Source: Aldehydirespirator sp965117015 (GTDB lineage Bacteria > Actinomycetota > Acidimicrobiia > Acidimicrobiales > Aldehydirespiratoraceae). From it: 64,000 nt of DNA. A program made the position numbers and the translations under genes. The notes under the pieces are model-generated. The model searched no databases, was not told the origin of the DNA, and worked only from the letters and a program-made list of their open reading frames with translations. Below are positions 29,459-38,056 of the stretch, piece after piece. Numbering within the stretch: position 1 is the first letter of the stretch; each line of letters begins with the position of its first letter. Location: the NCBI GenBank assembly GCA_965117015.1, contig OZ220747.1:1364001-1428000 (forward strand), given 5' to 3'.

Positions 29459-30502
29459 ATGTCCAAGCTGTTGCGAGTGCTCACCGGGCTGCGGGCGGCA
29501 GACCGGGTCGGAGGGGGAGTAGCCCGCCGGATACGGCGCTTCGACGGATGGCTCGACCGGGCGTCGGGGCGGGATGCCGACGCGGCCGACTACGACCACA
29601 CCGAGACGGTCAAGGAGTACTACGACATCAGCAACGCGCTGATGGTGTGGGGTTGGGGCGAGTCCCTGCACTTCGCGCCGCTGTCGCCCGGCGAGAGCGT
29701 GCAGGACTCCAAGATCCGGCACCAGCGGCTGATGATCGACAAGTTGGAGCTGCGCGAGGGCATGACGGTGGTCGACATCGGTTGCGGGGTCGGCGGCCCG
29801 ATGCGCCGGGTTGTCACGGAGGCCGGCGTCAGAGTCGTCGGGGTCAACATCAATGAGACCCAGCTGGACAGGACCAAGGCGTTGAACACTGAGGCCGGGC
29901 TCGACCACATGGTCGACTACCTGTTGTGCAGCTTCATGGACATGTCGGCCGTGGCGGACGGCACATTCGACCGCGGCTACGCCATCGAGTCGACATGCCA
30001 TGCGCCCGACAAGGAGGGCGCGTTCGCCGAGATCTACCGAGTGCTGAAGCCCGGAGCCCTCTTCTGGGGTCAGGAGATGTGCCTGACGGACCGGTTCGAT
30101 CCCGGCGACGAACGGCATCTGGCCATCAAGCAGGAATTGATGCACGGCATCGCGCTCAAGGAGATCGCAACGTTCAGTGAGGTGGACCGGATGCTCGAAT
30201 CGGTGGGGTTCGAGCTCATCGAGGGGATGGATCGGGGCGCCGAGGAGAACGGCTCGACCACGCCGTGGTACCAGCCCCTGGAGACTTGGAACAGGACCTT
30301 GGGCAATTCCCTGATCGGGGTTCCGCTGGGCCGCAAGACGGCCGGCGGGGGATCCAGGCTGGCCGAGGTGCTGAGGATCTTGCCGAAGGGCTCCGCCGAC
30401 GTCGTCAAGATGTTGGATCAGACCGCCAGCGCCTACGCCGCCGGCGGCCGATCAGGGATCTTCACCCCCCTGTACTGCTTCCTGGCTCGCAAACCTCTCT
30501 AG
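29459..30502 (+). CDS. Sterol C-24 methyltransferase homologue (Erg6/SMT type)
   Basis: 347 residues from the ATG; a TTG at 29450 is also in frame. It shows the four signature regions of sterol methyltransferases in order: MVWGWGESLHFAP (region I), VDIGCGVGGPMRRV (SAM motif), YAIESTCHAPDKEGAFAEIY and RVLKPGALFW. The sterol-MT C-terminal domain is recognisable from WYQPLETW to ASAYAAGGRSGIFTPLYCF, close to the yeast Erg6 end. Known enzymes methylate the sterol side chain at C-24. The gene begins 11 bases after ctaG, so it may be co-transcribed. No squalene epoxidase or sterol cyclase is in the window. The true substrate could be another polycyclic or long-chain lipid. Confidence 0.85.
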   Translation: MSKLLRVLTGLRAADRVGGGVARRIRRFDGWLDRASGRDADAADYDHTETVKEYYDISNALMVWGWGESLHFAPLSPGESVQDSKIRHQRLMIDKLELREGMTVVDIGCGVGGPMRRVVTEAGVRVVGVNINETQLDRTKALNTEAGLDHMVDYLLCSFMDMSAVADGTFDRGYAIESTCHAPDKEGAFAEIYRVLKPGALFWGQEMCLTDRFDPGDERHLAIKQELMHGIALKEIATFSEVDRMLESVGFELIEGMDRGAEENGSTTPWYQPLETWNRTLGNSLIGVPLGRKTAGGGSRLAEVLRILPKGSADVVKMLDQTASAYAAGGRSGIFTPLYCFLARKPL

Positions 30503-30576
30503 GCCTTGCGGACTCCACCGGCCCAATTCCCGGAAATGTTGATCGAATATGTCGGGATTTCGATGGTGCGCCTCTA

Positions 30577-30600
30577 GATTGCACTGTCACCGTTGCAATC
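30577..30600. promoter_or_regulatory. Inverted repeat upstream of osmC
   Basis: GATTGCA and TGCAATC, perfect 7-bp arms 10 bases apart, in the otherwise featureless 162-base gap before osmC. It is a candidate operator, for example for an OhrR-like peroxide sensor (inference). Confidence 0.35.
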
Positions 30601-30664
30601 GCGGTTCGTGATCGGCCCGTAGCTCCGGTGAGTCAGCGCCATCAACACAGGAGGCAGCAACCCG

Positions 30665-31219
30665 ATGACCAGCGCAAACGTCGACAACGGCGTGAACGTC
30701 GAACACCTGCTGGGTGCCCGCAACGCCCTCACCGAGGCACGTGAGGCGGCCCAGTTCACCTGGAAGGCCACCAATGAGTGGTTGAACGGCACTCATAGCC
30801 GCTCCGCGGTCGACAGCTACCACGGGCTCGGCGAGGAGCACCAGCATCGCTCGACCTTCACCTTCGAGGCCGACCACCCCCTGGTGTTCGGGGCCGAGGA
30901 CAACGCGGCGACACCGGTCGAGCTGGTCCTGGCCGGGTTGGCCAGCTGCCTCACCGCCGGCGTGGCCGCCGTGGCCCAGAACCGCGAGATCCAGTTGCGA
31001 TCGGTCAAGGCCACCCTTGAGGGCAGCATGGACATCCTGGGCATCCTCGGCGGTGACCCGGACGTGCGCAACGGTTTCAACGACGTCAAGGTCTCCTACG
31101 ACATCGATGCCGACGCCACTGCCGACGAGATCAGGGCGCTGGTGGCCCAGTCCCAGAAGCGGTCGGCCGTCTACGACATCATCACCAACCCGACCAACGT
31201 GCAGGTAGAGGTCAACTAG
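30665..31219 (+). CDS. OsmC/Ohr-family peroxide-reducing protein
   Basis: 184 residues. It has TPVELVLAGLASCLTAGVAAVAQNREI, holding one conserved cysteine in the helix that carries the resolving or active cysteine of OsmC folds. The second cysteine of classic Ohr proteins is not evident, so activity may differ. It starts with ATG after a strong AGGAGG. Long OsmC proteins like this often handle organic hydroperoxides. Proximity to the oxidase operon could reflect oxidative stress, but it has its own gap and a possible operator. Confidence 0.88.
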   Translation: MTSANVDNGVNVEHLLGARNALTEAREAAQFTWKATNEWLNGTHSRSAVDSYHGLGEEHQHRSTFTFEADHPLVFGAEDNAATPVELVLAGLASCLTAGVAAVAQNREIQLRSVKATLEGSMDILGILGGDPDVRNGFNDVKVSYDIDADATADEIRALVAQSQKRSAVYDIITNPTNVQVEVN

Positions 31220-31257
31220 CCCGGAACCGGGCCGCCTACGGTTCGCCCGGCGCATTC

Positions 31258-32508
31258 ATGAAGACAACAACCGTCGTCGTCGGGGCCGGGCACTCCGGCC
31301 TGGCCGTCAGCCGTCGCCTCACCGAGCGCTCCATCGATCACGTCGTGATCGAGCGGGGCGAGGTAGCCAACGCCTGGCGGACCCAGCGCTGGGATTCTCT
31401 GCGGCTGCTGACCCCCAACTGGCAGAGCCGGCTTCCCGGCTACGACTACGGGACGCACGGCGGCCGCGACCCCGATGGCTTCATGTCGATGCCGGAGGTC
31501 GTCCGGTTCATGTCGGACTACGCCCGGCTCGTCGACGCTCCGATCCGGACCGGCACGACGGTCACGTCGGTGCGCGCGGAAGGTGCCGGCTACATCGTTG
31601 ACACCGACAAGGGCCGTTGGGAATGCAAGACCGTGGTGTTGGCCTCGGGCGGGTTCAACGTGGCCAAGGTGCCGGAGCTGGGCGGCGCGCCACCAGCGTC
31701 CGTGACCGCCCTGAGCGCGTTCGAGTACCGCAACCCCGAAGCGCTGGCTCCCGGCGGGGTGCTGGTGGTGGGCGCTTCGGCCACCGGCGTCCAGATCGCC
31801 GACGAGGTGCACCGCTCGGGCCGTCCCGTCACCGTGGCGGTCGGCGAGCATGTGCGCATGCCCCGCCTGTACCGGGGTCGTGACGTCCTGTGGTGGATGG
31901 AGCGCTCGGGCCTGTTTGACGAGCGCTACGACGAGGTCGACGATGTCGTGCGGGTGCGCCGCACGCCGTCACCGCAGCTGGTGGGCACCCCCGAGCGGGC
32001 CACGCTCGACCTCAATGCCCTCACCGATCAAGGCGTGAGTCTGGTGGGACGGCTCGCGGCCCTGCGCGGCACCGAGGCGCTGCTGTCGGGATCACTGACC
32101 AACAAGTGCGAGTTGGCCGATCTCAAGCTGGGCCGGCTCCTCGACACCTTCGACGAGTGGGCGGCGGAGAGCCGCGTCGATGCGGTGGGACCGCCGGAGC
32201 GGTTCGCGCCCACCCGGGTTCGGACGTCACCGCCGCTGCGACTGGATCTGGCACGCGGTGAGATCCGCACCATCATCTGGGCCACCGGCTTCAAGCCCCA
32301 GTACTCCTGGCTCGACGTGCCGGTGCTCGACCACAAGGGCCAGATCCGCCACGACGGCGGCGTCGTCACCGAGTCGCCCGGCCTGTACGTCATCGGACTG
32401 AACTTCCTGCGCCGACGCAAGTCGAGCTTCATCCACGGGGCCGGCGACGACAGCTGGGACCTCGTCTCGCACCTGGCCAGCCACCTCGACTCGCTGGTGG
32501 CGGCCTGA
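31258..32508 (+). CDS. FAD-dependent monooxygenase-like oxidoreductase
   Basis: 416 residues with two Rossmann motifs: VVVGAGHSGLAVSRRL at the N-terminus for FAD, and LVVGASATGVQIADEV near residue 170 for NAD(P). WRTQRWDSLRLLTPN is the block seen in YUCCA-like flavin monooxygenases and related proteins. IIWATGFKPQYSWL near the C-terminus is the ATG-containing motif of the same group. The substrate is not predictable. It follows osmC by 38 bases on the same strand and may share its transcript. Confidence 0.88.
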   Translation: MKTTTVVVGAGHSGLAVSRRLTERSIDHVVIERGEVANAWRTQRWDSLRLLTPNWQSRLPGYDYGTHGGRDPDGFMSMPEVVRFMSDYARLVDAPIRTGTTVTSVRAEGAGYIVDTDKGRWECKTVVLASGGFNVAKVPELGGAPPASVTALSAFEYRNPEALAPGGVLVVGASATGVQIADEVHRSGRPVTVAVGEHVRMPRLYRGRDVLWWMERSGLFDERYDEVDDVVRVRRTPSPQLVGTPERATLDLNALTDQGVSLVGRLAALRGTEALLSGSLTNKCELADLKLGRLLDTFDEWAAESRVDAVGPPERFAPTRVRTSPPLRLDLARGEIRTIIWATGFKPQYSWLDVPVLDHKGQIRHDGGVVTESPGLYVIGLNFLRRRKSSFIHGAGDDSWDLVSHLASHLDSLVAA

Positions 32509-32518
32509 ACACCCCTAC

Positions 32519-34075
32519 CTAATTCGATGATGTACGGGGCTGGACCGAAGTCCGGTGCTTATGGATCTCCTCGTCGCGATGGCGCTCGGCCGGCGTGCGG
32601 CGAGTCGGTCCCGCAGAGCTCGACCCCTCCCGGACGACGGGTATCTGCACTCTCTGGGGCCGCTGGAAGTTGAACAGGCCGGCCTCGTCCACGATGACCC
32701 TGTCGTCGTAGTCGTCGAACCACAGCGCTTCGGGGTTGCGCCCGACGATGGCCGTCTTGCCCCGGTCGCCGGCGTCGGCCGGGCTGCGGAGCACCTTGAA
32801 CACCACCACGCCGTTCTCGGCGCCGGGCAGGCCCGGGATCGGCTCGTCTGTGACCGTGGCGACCTCAGTCTTGCCCTTGAAGTGCACCAGTGTGAGCCGG
32901 GCGTGGGCCTCCACTCCCGAGAGTCCCTGCTGGGACTCGTTGAGGATGCGCCAGGCGGTCTCGACGGGCACGTTGAACGCCTTGTAGGCGACGATGTTGC
33001 GCCCGCCGAAGAAGTAGTGGTTCTCGATCCGGGCCGCCTTGAGGGTCCGCTGCAGGATCCTGAGGGCCTCGGGGTCGTCGTTGACGCCACGGATGATCGG
33101 CGACTGGTTCTCGACGCAGATCCAGCCCCTGGAGGTGACCGCGTCCACGGCGCGCCTGACGCTGGGATGCCACCGGTACTGGCCGTTCTCGCTCTTGGCG
33201 TAGCCGCCGCTGGTCCGGATCAGCAGCTCGTCGGGATGGTTGAAGTGCACCATCAGACGGAGTGCCACGTCGGGGTAGACCTCGTGGAACTGGTCGAGCA
33301 TCGCCATGAACGCGTCGTCGAATCGGTCGGGATGGAAGGCCAGCTCCTTGGTGCCCACGCGGATCACCTCCACCCCGGCTTCGGCCAGTGCGGTGAACCA
33401 GCCGGCCAGCTTGGAGTTGGGCAGCACCATCGGATCGCCGCCTGAGAGCAGCACCTCGCGCAGCTTGGGCCGCCCGGTCTCGGGGTGTTCGCCCCCGTTG
33501 GCGGTGACCGCGGCGTTGTGGGCCCCGATGTAGTCGGTTACCTCCTTGAGCTGGGCAAGGCCCTTCTTCTTGACGGTGCCGTCGGCCCGGGCGATGTCCT
33601 TTCGGGCTATCAGTTCCTCGCGGTAGCAGAACCGGCAGTGGGCCGAGCAGGTGGAGATCACGTACAGCAGCGCCATCTCGTACTTGTGGAGCAGCCCCTC
33701 GACCGGGCTGTAGTCCATCTGCCCGGCAGGGTCCTCGTCGCCCTCGAGGTTGGCGGTCTCGTCGGCCGAGGCCTTCACGAGCTTCTGGAGGGCCGGACTG
33801 ACCCTGGCCATCTCGAAGTAGTGGCGGGTGATCTTCACCGGCATCCGGGTCTCGACGTCGCGGTCGGTCCCGCGGAGGTTTCGCAGCTCGGCCAGCTCCT
33901 CCGGTGTGTAGAAGCCCTCCATGTCGGTGGGAGCGCCGTCGTCGATGAACGGGTCCAGGCCGTTGACGATCTGCCGGTCGTAGCGCGGGTTCTCGACTTG
34001 ATCGAGGACTAATCGCTCCCGATCAGTGGGCTCATACTTTGGTCGGCGGATCTTGGTCTGGTCTGTGCGTGTCAT
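32519..34075 (-). CDS. KamA-family radical SAM aminomutase (lysine 2,3-aminomutase-like)
   Basis: 518 residues from MTRTDQTKIRRPKYEPT; longer in-frame starts reach 34219. The radical SAM cluster motif is CSAHCRFCYR (CX3CX2C). SGGDP follows, as in SAM-binding GGE/GGD motifs, and the PLP lysine region lies in the C-terminal half. KamA enzymes move an amino group from C2 to C3 of lysine, and some relatives act on glutamate. Beta-lysine can feed lysine breakdown or N-epsilon-acetyl-beta-lysine, an osmolyte, but no acetyltransferase lies beside it. The C-terminal 40 residues are Pro/Arg-rich. Substrate choice remains open. Confidence 0.9.
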   Translation of the reverse strand: MTRTDQTKIRRPKYEPTDRERLVLDQVENPRYDRQIVNGLDPFIDDGAPTDMEGFYTPEELAELRNLRGTDRDVETRMPVKITRHYFEMARVSPALQKLVKASADETANLEGDEDPAGQMDYSPVEGLLHKYEMALLYVISTCSAHCRFCYREELIARKDIARADGTVKKKGLAQLKEVTDYIGAHNAAVTANGGEHPETGRPKLREVLLSGGDPMVLPNSKLAGWFTALAEAGVEVIRVGTKELAFHPDRFDDAFMAMLDQFHEVYPDVALRLMVHFNHPDELLIRTSGGYAKSENGQYRWHPSVRRAVDAVTSRGWICVENQSPIIRGVNDDPEALRILQRTLKAARIENHYFFGGRNIVAYKAFNVPVETAWRILNESQQGLSGVEAHARLTLVHFKGKTEVATVTDEPIPGLPGAENGVVVFKVLRSPADAGDRGKTAIVGRNPEALWFDDYDDRVIVDEAGLFNFQRPQRVQIPVVREGSSSAGPTRRTPAERHRDEEIHKHRTSVQPRTSSN

Positions 34076-34280
34076 GTCAATTCTCAGGTCCCTGTAGCTG
34101 GCGCCGGCGGGCAGTCCACCGAGCGGGCTGGCTCTGGGGCCGTGCCTGCCGGAGTGTCGGTCCGTCACGTGCGCCGATTGGGGACTAGTCATAATGGCAG
34201 GAATTCCACAGGTGTGCAAAACGATGAACTACTAGTACATGTTTCGCGAGCACTTCACCCCGCGTCTGCGGTTGAGCCGG

Positions 34281-34286
34281 TACCGT
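34281..34286 (+). promoter_or_regulatory. -10 element for leaderless serS
   Basis: TACCGT, 7 bases before the GTG. The 218-base gap to the left otherwise shows only a short palindromic ACTAGT region and no T-box-like fold that I could support. Confidence 0.4.
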
Positions 34287-34293
34287 CTGCGGC

Positions 34294-35577
34294 GTGCTCG
34301 ACCTACGCCTGCTGAGGACTGATCCCGACACTGTCAAGGCAGCCGTCGCCCGGAGGGGCGAGCCCACCGCGCCCCTCGACCAGGTTGTGGTCCACGACGA
34401 GCGCCGGCGGGCCGTGGTCAGCGAGGCCGACGAGCTGAGGGCGGAGGTCAAGCGCATCTCTGCTGAGGTCGGAGCCATGCACCGGGATGGCCGGGCCGAC
34501 GATGCCGAGGAGTTGCGGGCCCGCAGCCGGGAGCTGGGCTCTCGCATCGACGAGTTGGCCGCAGAGGCCGACCAGCTCTCGGAGTGGATCAGGCGGATCC
34601 TGCTCTTCGTCCCCAACATGCCGGCCGACGACTGTCCCGACGGCTCGGGCCCCGACGACAACGTCGTGGTACGCACGGTTGGCTACGACCCCGGCTCCTA
34701 TGGCGATCACCGTCGGGTGCCGCACTGGGACATCGGCACCGAACTCGGCATCCTCGACATCGACCGGGCCGTGCGCATGTCGGGTGCGATGTTCGCCATG
34801 TACCGCGGGCTGGGAGCCCGGCTGGTGCGGGCCCTCATCGACTACGGGCTGGACCGCAATCGCGACCTGTACGAGGAGATCCGACCGCCCACGCTGGTGC
34901 GCACCGAGACGATGACCAGCACCGGCCACCTGCCCAAGTTCTCCGACGACGCCTACCAACTCGAACGCGACGGGCTGTGGGCCATCCCCACGGCCGAGGT
35001 GCCGCTCACTTCGCTGCTGTCGGGTGAGATCGTCGACGAGGCCGACCTGCCCATGAGGCTGATGGGCCACACGTCCTGCTTCCGGCGCGAGGCGGGCTCT
35101 GCCGGGCGCGACACCCGTGGGCTGCTGCGGGTGCACGAGTTCGACAAGGTGGAGCTGTACGGGTTCTGCACGCCCGAGCAGGCCTCCGACATCCACGCCG
35201 AGATCCTCGACCGGGCCGAGCGGGCCATCGTCGATCTGGGCCTGGCCTACCGGGTGCTCGACCTGTGCACTGCCGATCTGGGCGACGCCTCGGCCCGGAC
35301 CTTCGACATCGAGGCCTACGCGCCCGGATCGGACCGCTGGCTAGAGGTGTCGAGCGTGTCGTGGTGCCGCGACTACCAGACCCGGAGGGCCGATGCCCGG
35401 TACCGCCCGGCTGCCGGGGGGCGCACCCAGATGGTGCACAGCCTCAACGGGTCGGGCCTGGCCGTGCCCCGGGTATGGGCCTCGCTGGTGGAGACGTACC
35501 GCCAGCCCGACGGCTCGATAGCGGTTCCCGAGGCCCTGCAGCCCTACATGGGCGGGATCACGTCTATCGGCAGGTAG
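34294..35577 (+). CDS. serS: Seryl-tRNA synthetase
   Basis: Class II synthetase of 427 residues that charges tRNA-Ser. The N-terminal coiled-coil arm (about 30-105) grips the tRNA long arm. Motif 2 is TSCFRREAGSAGRDTRGLLRVHEFDKVE (about 257-284 in part) and motif 3 lies in GSGLAVPRVWASLVE. The start is GTG. A TACCGT hexamer 7 bases upstream suggests a leaderless transcript. pdxH follows 23 bases later with its own -10 element. Confidence 0.97.
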   Translation: MLDLRLLRTDPDTVKAAVARRGEPTAPLDQVVVHDERRRAVVSEADELRAEVKRISAEVGAMHRDGRADDAEELRARSRELGSRIDELAAEADQLSEWIRRILLFVPNMPADDCPDGSGPDDNVVVRTVGYDPGSYGDHRRVPHWDIGTELGILDIDRAVRMSGAMFAMYRGLGARLVRALIDYGLDRNRDLYEEIRPPTLVRTETMTSTGHLPKFSDDAYQLERDGLWAIPTAEVPLTSLLSGEIVDEADLPMRLMGHTSCFRREAGSAGRDTRGLLRVHEFDKVELYGFCTPEQASDIHAEILDRAERAIVDLGLAYRVLDLCTADLGDASARTFDIEAYAPGSDRWLEVSSVSWCRDYQTRRADARYRPAAGGRTQMVHSLNGSGLAVPRVWASLVETYRQPDGSIAVPEALQPYMGGITSIGR

Positions 35578-35588
35578 CCGGTCGCCCC

Positions 35589-35594
35589 TAGAGT
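35589..35594 (+). promoter_or_regulatory. -10 element for leaderless pdxH
   Basis: TAGAGT, 6 bases before the GTG at 35601. Confidence 0.4.
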
Positions 35595-35600
35595 CGGGGC

Positions 35601-36254
35601 GTGGACCTTGCCCAGATGCGCGAGCAGTACTCGGAGGTGGGACTCCGCGAGGAGGACGTGGCCGACGACCCCATTGTCCAGTTCAGGCGCTGGTTCGACG
35701 AGTGGCTGTCGACCAGGCCCTACGACGCCAACGGAGTGATCCTGGCTACCACCGACGCCGACGGATGGCCCTCAGCTCGGGCTGTGCTGTTGAAGGGGCT
35801 GGACGAGCGGGGCTTCGTGTTCCACACCAACCGTCGCTCGGCCAAGGGGCTCGACTTGGAGGGCTCGCAGCGGGCCGCGCTGTGCTTCCTGTGGCATCCC
35901 GTCGAGCGCCAGGTGCGGGTGGTCGGGACAGTGCGGCACCTGCCCGACGACGAGAGCGACGCCTACTTCGCGTCACGGCCCCGGGGCGCACAGATCGCGG
36001 CCGCCGCCTCGCCGCAGTCGCAGGTGATCGCGGGACGGGCCGAACTGGAGCGCCTCACCGCCGAGACCGAGGCTCGCTTCGACTCGGACTCCGAGGTGGT
36101 GCCGAGGCCCCCGCACTGGGGCGGCTATCTGGTGCGACCCCTGACTGTCGAGTTCTGGCAGGGCCGCCGCAACCGCATGCACGACCGGCTGCGCTACCGC
36201 CGGCAGGACTCCCCGTCCGGGGCAACCTGGCTGATAGAGCGCCTCGCCCCCTAA
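35601..36254 (+). CDS. pdxH: Pyridoxamine 5'-phosphate oxidase
   Basis: FMN enzyme that oxidises pyridoxine or pyridoxamine 5'-phosphate to PLP. It is 217 residues, the usual length. Recognisable segments are VLLKGLDERGFVFHTNRRSAKG (FMN binding) and the C-terminal EFWQGRRNRMHDRLRY with the conserved Arg and His at the substrate site. GTG start. It overlaps the convergent hydrolase gene by 4 bases at the 3' end. Confidence 0.95.
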   Translation: MDLAQMREQYSEVGLREEDVADDPIVQFRRWFDEWLSTRPYDANGVILATTDADGWPSARAVLLKGLDERGFVFHTNRRSAKGLDLEGSQRAALCFLWHPVERQVRVVGTVRHLPDDESDAYFASRPRGAQIAAAASPQSQVIAGRAELERLTAETEARFDSDSEVVPRPPHWGGYLVRPLTVEFWQGRRNRMHDRLRYRRQDSPSGATWLIERLAP

Positions 36255-36877
36255 TCCAGTTCCTGAGGGGTCCAGGCGTGGACGGCGTCCACCAGGGAGT
36301 CGATCAGGGTGCTGACCTGCGGTGCCCGGGGAGTGCCCTCGTGGTCGGACCAGTTGCGGGCTTCCTTGTTCCAGCGGATGGTTGGGGGCAACTCCAACTG
36401 CACGCCCGCGCCGGAGGGCAGGTTGACCGGGTTGGCCTCGTGCAGGCCTCGCAAGCCGCGCGGGATGTCGTCGAGATCGTCGACCACCCCGAAGGCGTCG
36501 GGAAGAGCGGCTCGCAAGTGCTCTGCGAGGTGGTTGGCCAGCTCCCGGTTGCGTCCGCCCAGGAGCACGTTCCAGAACTGGGTCTCACGGCCGTAGCCGT
36601 GCACGGCGATGACCGTGTCGACATGGTCGAGGAACCGTTGGAGCATGGTGGAGTGCTCGGGTCGGATGGTGATGGAGGGAACGTGCTCGCGCAGCGGCGC
36701 GTGCTGGATCACCGCGTACAGGGAGGCTCCGGTGCGGGTTGCGACTTCTCGGGCGATCACGTCGGTGGTGCGCTCGAGGTTGCCGCCGTGGAACGCCATG
36801 ATCCCGAACGGGTCCCGCAACTCGCACACCTCGTCCACATCAGGGTGGGCGAGCAGCGCCGGAAAGCTGCTAGTCAA
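36251..36877 (-). CDS. Poly-gamma-glutamate hydrolase family protein
   Basis: 208 residues. The N-terminal FGIMAFHGGNLERTTDVIA and the later VIAVHGYGRE hold the histidines and glutamate that bind zinc in this family of phage and Bacillus gamma-PGA hydrolases. No signal peptide is visible, so the protein is probably cytoplasmic, unlike a secreted capsule hydrolase. Its start overlaps the CcdA-like gene end by 8 bases, which places it last in a minus-strand operon. What gamma-linked substrate it cuts is unknown; the gamma-glutamyltransferase far downstream is the only other gamma-glutamyl gene here. Confidence 0.8.
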   Translation of the reverse strand: MTSSFPALLAHPDVDEVCELRDPFGIMAFHGGNLERTTDVIAREVATRTGASLYAVIQHAPLREHVPSITIRPEHSTMLQRFLDHVDTVIAVHGYGRETQFWNVLLGGRNRELANHLAEHLRAALPDAFGVVDDLDDIPRGLRGLHEANPVNLPSGAGVQLELPPTIRWNKEARNWSDHEGTPRAPQVSTLIDSLVDAVHAWTPQELD

Positions 36878-38018
36878 CTTGTGGGCTGAACGTGATCGGC
36901 GCGGGACGCTCCCGGTGCCGGACCCGTCTCACGACCCGCCAGAGGATCCAGACGACCAGGGCGGTGAACAGGATCTCCAGCGGCACTCCGTAACGGGCCG
37001 GATCGGTGAACCAGTGGCCGATGCGCAGCGGCCATCCCGCCACGAAGCGCCACACCGGCAGGACCACGAACTCGGCCCGGTTGAAGTAGAACTCGACCAC
37101 CAGGTACAGGGCCACATACGCCGCACTCACCGTGCGACGCAGCCACACGCTGGTCTCGCCCTGGCGCCAGCCCTGTACCAGCACGCCGAGCACGCCTAGC
37201 CCGCACAGGACGCCGATGCGCTCGGCGGTGGCGTCATCGATCCAGTTGCTGACCGCCGCCTGGAACTCGGTGAACTTCTCGACGAAGACGTTGCTGGCCA
37301 GCGGATCGTCGATGACCTGAAGCTCCCACCAGCCGTAGTTGGCGACGTAGACCCCCGACGCGATCAGCACCAGTCCCGAAACCGGGTTGATCCAGCGGAA
37401 CATCTTGCGCATCGCAGGGACCACGCTGGAGCGGGCCAGCGCCAGCGCCAGGGTCAGGAACGTGATGACCGCCCCCATCCCGACGCCGTAGGCCACGAAG
37501 TTGGCGGTGCCGTTGGCCACACCGTCGGCCGAGAAGCTGGCCGCCACCGCCGCGATGAACAAGCCGATCGTGCACGACAGCGACACCACCGCGTAGCTGA
37601 CGCCGAACATGAACACAGACCCCAGGCCCCGGCTGCCGGTACCCCGGTTCATCTTCGGCAACCGCAGGTTGATGGCCCGCCCGGCCAGCAGCCACAGGCC
37701 CAGCAGAGCCATGATCGCCCCGATGGCGATGGTGACGTAACCGATGCGGTCGAGCACGGTGCCCTGGCTGAGCACGGTCTCGAACAGCGCACCGAAGGCA
37801 CCGAACACGACCACGAACCCGGCGGTGAGCGTGAGGGCCACCACCAGGGCCCGCAACATCGCGCCCAGCGCCTGCGCGCCCGACGACGGCCGCGCATCGT
37901 CGGACTGCTCGACACCGATGAAGTACCCCAGGTAGGCGGGCAGCAGGGCGAAGCCGCAGGGATTGAACGCGGCCACCAGCCCCAGCGAGAAGGGGTAGGC
38001 GAGTGTGGCCAGATCCAT
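36870..38018 (-). CDS. CcdA/DsbD-like membrane thiol-redox transporter
   Basis: 382 residues, longer than simple CcdA (about 220-240). The first six-helix core has the redox cysteines in FNPCGFALLPAYLGYFIG and LSCTIGLFIAAVAAS. A C-terminal extension of about 140 residues adds helices and ends in a basic tail. It passes electrons from cytoplasmic thioredoxin to extracytoplasmic partners. The TlpA-like gene just upstream is the likely partner. The pair fits cytochrome c or CuA maturation, which the caa3 oxidase needs. Confidence 0.88.
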   Translation of the reverse strand: MDLATLAYPFSLGLVAAFNPCGFALLPAYLGYFIGVEQSDDARPSSGAQALGAMLRALVVALTLTAGFVVVFGAFGALFETVLSQGTVLDRIGYVTIAIGAIMALLGLWLLAGRAINLRLPKMNRGTGSRGLGSVFMFGVSYAVVSLSCTIGLFIAAVAASFSADGVANGTANFVAYGVGMGAVITFLTLALALARSSVVPAMRKMFRWINPVSGLVLIASGVYVANYGWWELQVIDDPLASNVFVEKFTEFQAAVSNWIDDATAERIGVLCGLGVLGVLVQGWRQGETSVWLRRTVSAAYVALYLVVEFYFNRAEFVVLPVWRFVAGWPLRIGHWFTDPARYGVPLEILFTALVVWILWRVVRRVRHRERPAPITFSPQVD

Positions 38019-38056
38019 GGTCCTAGCCTCCGGGCGCCGCGTCGAGATCCATTGCC

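Noticed and set aside
34076..34293. T-box or other riboswitch upstream of serS
   Set aside because: I found no T-box sequence or specifier-stem layout, and a -10-like hexamer sits 7 bases before the start, leaving no room for a leader.
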